A stretch of DNA of 16,094 nucleotides from an uncultured Eubacteriales bacterium (GTDB taxonomy: Bacteria; Bacillota; Clostridia; Oscillospirales; Butyricicoccaceae), in the NCBI GenBank assembly GCA_905199135.1, contig CAJKFC010000041.1, forward strand, positions 1 to 16,094, given 5' to 3'. The notes beneath the pieces were generated by a model. That model did not search any database. It saw nothing but the letters and a program-made list of their open reading frames with translations, and had not been told where the DNA came from. Below are positions 13,170 to 16,094 of the stretch, in pieces (the first letter of the stretch is position 1; every line of letters starts with the position of its first letter). Made by a program: the position numbers and the translations under genes.

Positions 13170-13613
13170 ATGGAAGGTTTTCTCACCCTTAAAGGGGGCT
13201 CAGTGGAGCTGGTGTGCTACAAGGAGGAGGACAGGCTCTTCCAATTCAAGATACATCTTGATGACGGCAGGGCGGCCGGCTTTTGCGATTTAAGGCTTTC
13301 AAGGTCTGCCGAGGAGTTTTACATCGGCAATGTGGGCTATTCGGTATTTCCCGACGAGAGGGGAAAGGGAATCGGGGCGAAAGCCCTTGCTCTCATGTGT
13401 GATTTTGCCTTTGAAAAAGGGGAAAAATACCTGATGGCCTGCTGCAAAAGAGACAACACAGCCTCAAAAAGGACGATAGAAAAGTGCGGCGGCTTTTTTG
13501 TGGACAGCAGGGCTCTGCCCGATTTTATGGAGCTCAGGTACGGCAGGCATACTGTGGACAGATACAAGATAGCGCTGCCCGTAAGGGACGATTTAAAAAG
13601 GAGACTTATATGA
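13170..13613 (+). CDS. GNAT-family N-acetyltransferase
   Basis: A 147-aa acetyltransferase. The acetyl-CoA binding core is IGNVGYSVFPDERGKGIGAKAL at about 52-73, with the pyrophosphate loop RGKGIG at 64-69; DNTASKRTIEKCGGF at 95-109 is the motif B helix of RimJ/RimL- and ElaA-like GNATs. The C-terminus YKIALPVRDDLKRR is an extra basic tail. The substrate is unknown. The ATG at 13170 lies three bases after the Mor-like stop, with only a weak ribosome site. Its stop overlaps the glpK start in ATGA. Confidence 0.85.
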   Translation: MEGFLTLKGGSVELVCYKEEDRLFQFKIHLDDGRAAGFCDLRLSRSAEEFYIGNVGYSVFPDERGKGIGAKALALMCDFAFEKGEKYLMACCKRDNTASKRTIEKCGGFFVDSRALPDFMELRYGRHTVDRYKIALPVRDDLKRRLI

Positions 13614-15082
13614 AAAAGTACATTTTGGCTCTCGACCAGGGCACGACATCCTCGAGGGCGGTCATATTCAAAAAGGACGGCACGGTTTTGGACATGGCTC
13701 AGAGCGAGTTCCGTCAGATTTTCCCCAAAAGCGGATATGTGGAGCACGACCCCATGGAGATTTTCGCGTCGCAGTACAGCGTGATGACCGAGGTCATGGC
13801 CAAAAACGGCATAAGGGGCGAGGAGATCGAGGCCATAGGCATCGCAAATCAGCGTGAGACCACCGTGATGTGGGACAGGGAGACGGGAAAGCCCGTATAC
13901 AATGCCATCGTGTGGCAGTGCCGCCGCACCATGGGCATATGCCGCTCGATAGTGAGCAGCGGCTTTGACAAATATATAAAGGAGAGTACGGGACTCAAGG
14001 TGGACGCCTATTTCTCCGTCACCAAAATCAAGTGGATTTTGGACAATGTAGACGGGGCAAAGGAGCTGATGAAACAGGGCAGGCTCATGTTCGGCACTGT
14101 GGACACATGGCTCATATGGAAATTCACGGGCGGCAAGGTCTTTGCCACCGACTACACCAACGCCTCGAGAACCATGCTTTTCAACATACACACCATGAAA
14201 TGGGACGAGAAGATTTTGGAGTATTTCGGCATCGACGAAAGCATACTGCCCGAGGTCAGACCGTCGGCTTCGGATTTCGGCTGTGTGACGGTGGACGGCG
14301 TAAATGTGCCCATAAGAGGTGTGGCAGGCGATCAGCAGTCGGCCCTTTTCGGTCAGAGGTGCTTTGAAAAGGGCGACGCAAAGGTGACCTACGGCACAGG
14401 CTGTTTCCTGCTCATGAACACGGGAGACGCTCCCGTCGAGTCGAAAAACGGACTCATCACCACCGTCGCCATAGACAGGGAGGGTCAGCCCTGCTACGCC
14501 CTTGAGGGCAGCGTATTCATAGGCGGCGCCGTGGTACAGTGGCTGAGAGACGGCCTGAGAATGATAAACGAGTCAAAGGACAGCGAGTATTTCGCCTCCA
14601 AAGTCGAGGACAGCGGCGGAGTGTACATGGTGCCCGCCTTTACAGGTCTCGGCGCGCCCTACTGGGATATGGAGGCGAGGGGCGCAATTTTGGGCATAAC
14701 GAGGGGCACTACCTTTGTCCACATAATAAGGGCGGCTCTCGAGTCGGTGGCATTTCAGGTGAACGACGCCCTTTCGGCCATGGAGAACGACATGGAAAGC
14801 CGCTGTTCCTTTATAAAGATCGACGGCGGCGCGGCGAAAAACGACCTTCTGGCCTCTTTCCAGGCGGGTATCTCCGACAAAAGGGTGGTGAGACCTCTTT
14901 TAGCAGAGTCGACGGCGCTGGGCTGCGCCATGCTGGCAGGGCTTAAAAGCGGATTTTTCGGCGATGTCAAGCAGGAAAACGCCGATGTCTTTATGCCCGA
15001 CATGGAGAGCGGCGTGAGAAAGGAAAAGCTCCGCATGTGGCACAAGGCTGTTTCGAGGGCGATGCACTGGGCGGAGGAGTAG
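13610..15082 (+). CDS. glpK: Glycerol kinase
   Basis: A 490-aa FGGY-family kinase making glycerol-3-phosphate from glycerol and ATP in the cytoplasm. Landmarks: the phosphate loop LALDQGTTSSRA at 6-17, glycerol-binding QRET at 81-84 (R82, E83), W103, Y134, FGTVDTWLIW at 161-170, the catalytic GDQQ with Asp241, YGTGCFLLMNTG at 261-272, the family signature AFTGLGAPYW at 343-352 and the ATP-site DGGAAKNDLL at 405-414. Length is close to the usual ~500. The loop carrying the PTS-phosphorylated histidine of many Firmicutes enzymes (SYHFYG) reads SDFGCVTVDG (about 221-230) without histidine, so HPr control is unlikely. The ATG overlaps the GNAT stop, with AAAGGAG upstream; a terminator follows. 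No glpF or glpD is adjacent. Confidence 0.97.
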   Translation: MKKYILALDQGTTSSRAVIFKKDGTVLDMAQSEFRQIFPKSGYVEHDPMEIFASQYSVMTEVMAKNGIRGEEIEAIGIANQRETTVMWDRETGKPVYNAIVWQCRRTMGICRSIVSSGFDKYIKESTGLKVDAYFSVTKIKWILDNVDGAKELMKQGRLMFGTVDTWLIWKFTGGKVFATDYTNASRTMLFNIHTMKWDEKILEYFGIDESILPEVRPSASDFGCVTVDGVNVPIRGVAGDQQSALFGQRCFEKGDAKVTYGTGCFLLMNTGDAPVESKNGLITTVAIDREGQPCYALEGSVFIGGAVVQWLRDGLRMINESKDSEYFASKVEDSGGVYMVPAFTGLGAPYWDMEARGAILGITRGTTFVHIIRAALESVAFQVNDALSAMENDMESRCSFIKIDGGAAKNDLLASFQAGISDKRVVRPLLAESTALGCAMLAGLKSGFFGDVKQENADVFMPDMESGVRKEKLRMWHKAVSRAMHWAEE

Positions 15083-15084
15083 AC

Positions 15085-15116
15085 AAAAGGGCGCGAAAGC
15101 GCCCTTTTATTTTTTG
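15085..15116 (+). terminator. Intrinsic terminator after glpK
   Basis: Stem AAAAGGGCGC / GCGCCCTTTT (15085-15094 / 15099-15108), GAAA loop, followed by ATTTTTT. Confidence 0.93.
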
Positions 15117-15140
15117 GGAAAATTTTTAAATATGTAAATA

Positions 15141-15169
15141 TTGACATATAAGAGCGTATATGATAAAAT
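15141..15169 (+). promoter_or_regulatory. Promoter of the PadR gene with inverted repeat in the spacer
   Basis: TTGACA (15141-15146), 17-bp spacer, TAAAAT (15164-15169). CATATA / TATATG arms (15145-15150 / 15157-15162) sit in the spacer region, and TGACAT / ATGTCA arms span the whole promoter. Confidence 0.8.
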
Positions 15170-15189
15170 GTCAAATGCAAAGCGGGAAG

Positions 15190-15206
15190 GTATATATACT
15201 ATATAC
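15190..15206. promoter_or_regulatory. Probable PadR operator
   Basis: Perfect inverted repeat GTATATA-TAC-TATATAC, 20 bp after the -10 and 18 bp before the PadR start codon; its ATAC-type arms resemble PadR-family operators. Suggests autoregulation. Confidence 0.6.
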
Positions 15207-15224
15207 AAAAGAAAGGAGGAAAAG

Positions 15225-15761
15225 ATGAGAAATCTCAAATACGCCATACTCGGTCTGCTGCTCAAAAGCGACATGAGCGGATACGACATCTCCCAGGCTT
15301 TTGACACCACCCTCTGTGAGTTCTGGTCGGCAAAGCACAGCCAGATATACCCCGAGCTCAAAAGGCTCACCGAGGAGGGAATGATAGAATACCGTGTGGA
15401 GATATCGGGCAAAGTGCTGGAAAAGAAGATGTACGCCATAACGGAGAGAGGCAGAGAGGATTTTTACGCATGGCTTTCGTCGGAGACAGCCCTTGTGGCT
15501 GTGCCCAAGGATCTTTTCCGCCTTAAGCTTTTTTTCATAGACGATCTGCCCGAAAGGGACAGAGCCGTTCTTTTAAAGCGCCAGCTCGAGCAGTATGAGG
15601 AGAGACTGGGGCATTTTTACGCCGTTTTGGAGAAATTTCCCGAGCCCCCCTCGAAAGACAGCGAGGAGATAGGGGAATACCTGATACTCAAAGGGTCTGT
15701 GTGCCGCATTGAGGCGGTGTGCGGCTGGCTCAGAGAGTGCATCAAGGTGTTCGGGGAATAG
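15225..15761 (+). CDS. PadR-family transcriptional regulator with Vir_act_alpha_C tail
   Basis: A 178-aa regulator. Residues 3-78 form the PadR winged helix, with the family text KYAILGLLLKSDMSGYDI, FWSAKHSQIYPELKRLTEEGMI and KMYAITERG. Residues ~95-175 form a helical dimerisation tail of the Vir_act_alpha_C type (PKDLFRLKLFF through the C-terminal helix CGWLRECIKVF). The start at 15225 has AAAGGAGG upstream; an in-frame extension to 15141 would cover the promoter and was not used. It is monocistronic here, with no target gene next to it: only repeats follow. The effector is unknown; PadR proteins often sense phenolic compounds or other small molecules. Confidence 0.92.
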   Translation: MRNLKYAILGLLLKSDMSGYDISQAFDTTLCEFWSAKHSQIYPELKRLTEEGMIEYRVEISGKVLEKKMYAITERGREDFYAWLSSETALVAVPKDLFRLKLFFIDDLPERDRAVLLKRQLEQYEERLGHFYAVLEKFPEPPSKDSEEIGEYLILKGSVCRIEAVCGWLRECIKVFGE

Positions 15762-15786
15762 TTTCAAACCGCGCACAATACATATG

Positions 15787-16094
15787 ACGGACGGGAGACG
15801 GAACGGCTGCGCCGTGCCCTACAATAAGGATTCAGGTTTTAGCTGTGTTTATTCGGCAGGTGCAAACTTAAAGATGTGTACCCGTAGGGAACGACCGCGT
15901 GTCGTTCCGTAAAAATCGGCGGAATGATTTATCTCAGCGGAACGGCATTGTCAGCCGTTCCCTACAAAAAAGCAAGAGAGAACAGCCGTAGGGCGAATGC
16001 CCGACCCGGCGATGAGTATCGCCGCAGTTAATCAATTACCCGGGGTCCCCATTGACAAGGTCAATGGGGTGAAATACCCTACTTTTTGAGAAAA
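15787..16094. repeat. Palindromic repeat block, right end (partner of 483-656)
   Basis: No gene is seen here. It holds a degenerate GGAACGG palindrome near 15801, GTAGGGAACGA...TCGTTCC at 15884-15908, GGAACGG...CCGTTCC at 15939-15961 followed by CTAC, then CGGCGAT-GAGT-ATCGCCG at about 16008-16025, ACCCGGGGTCCCC and CCCCATTGAC-AAG-GTCAATGGGG at about 16046-16068. The last three elements are the reverse-oriented counterpart of the left-end composite repeat. A T-run after 16082 could give termination, but I do not assign it. Confidence 0.75.

Overview
The window reads as a chromosomal piece of an uncultured or little-described Firmicute of the class Clostridia, probably a gut Oscillospiraceae/Ruminococcaceae-type bacterium. 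This is inferred from the 23S/5S sequences, AAGGAG-type ribosome binding sites, TTGACA/TATAAT promoters, a YtrA-type GntR operon, an FMN riboswitch over a RibU-like ECF component, DUF6273-like proteins and palindromic GTAGGGAACG repeats. No phage, insertion sequence, CRISPR array or tRNA is visible.

Layout. 1-479: end of an rRNA operon (23S 3' end, 5S, terminator). 480-660: composite palindromic repeat. 660-1551 (minus): two-gene operon of a DUF3795 cysteine-rich protein and an AAC(6')-like GNAT. 1552-2761: a 1.2-kb non-coding stretch with a strong promoter and operator, then seven tandem ~99-nt units that look like structured RNA. 2762-4621: YtrA-type repressor, ABC ATPase and six-helix permease in overlapping frames, then a possible 29-aa membrane peptide. 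4834-5320: five ~103-bp tandem palindromic repeats. 5366-6239 (minus): riboflavin transporter component under an FMN riboswitch. 6315-10843: an array of five membrane-anchored DUF6273-like paralogues (the first frameshifted) with an embedded 52-aa acidic protein gene. 10858-12558 (minus): two unrecognised membrane proteins. 12648-15108: zinc-ribbon (Gin-like) protein, Mor-like DNA-binding protein, GNAT and glycerol kinase in one tightly packed run, with a LexA-like box upstream. 15141-15761: PadR regulator with its own operators. 15762-16094: repeats again, including an inverted partner of the element at 480-620.

How the parts work together. The GntR/ABC operon looks self-regulated: the operator overlaps the start of a transcript that must cross the ~99-nt repeat array before reaching the repressor gene. 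The DUF6273-like array looks like a locally duplicated family that keeps its membrane anchor and domain core while the C-terminal tip diverges, as expected of ligand-binding or surface-exposed loops; no reverse transcriptase or template repeat is present. The two most unusual features are the 99-nt array inside a regulator leader and the diversified DUF6273 paralogue cluster. All calls come from reading the sequence; no database search was run.
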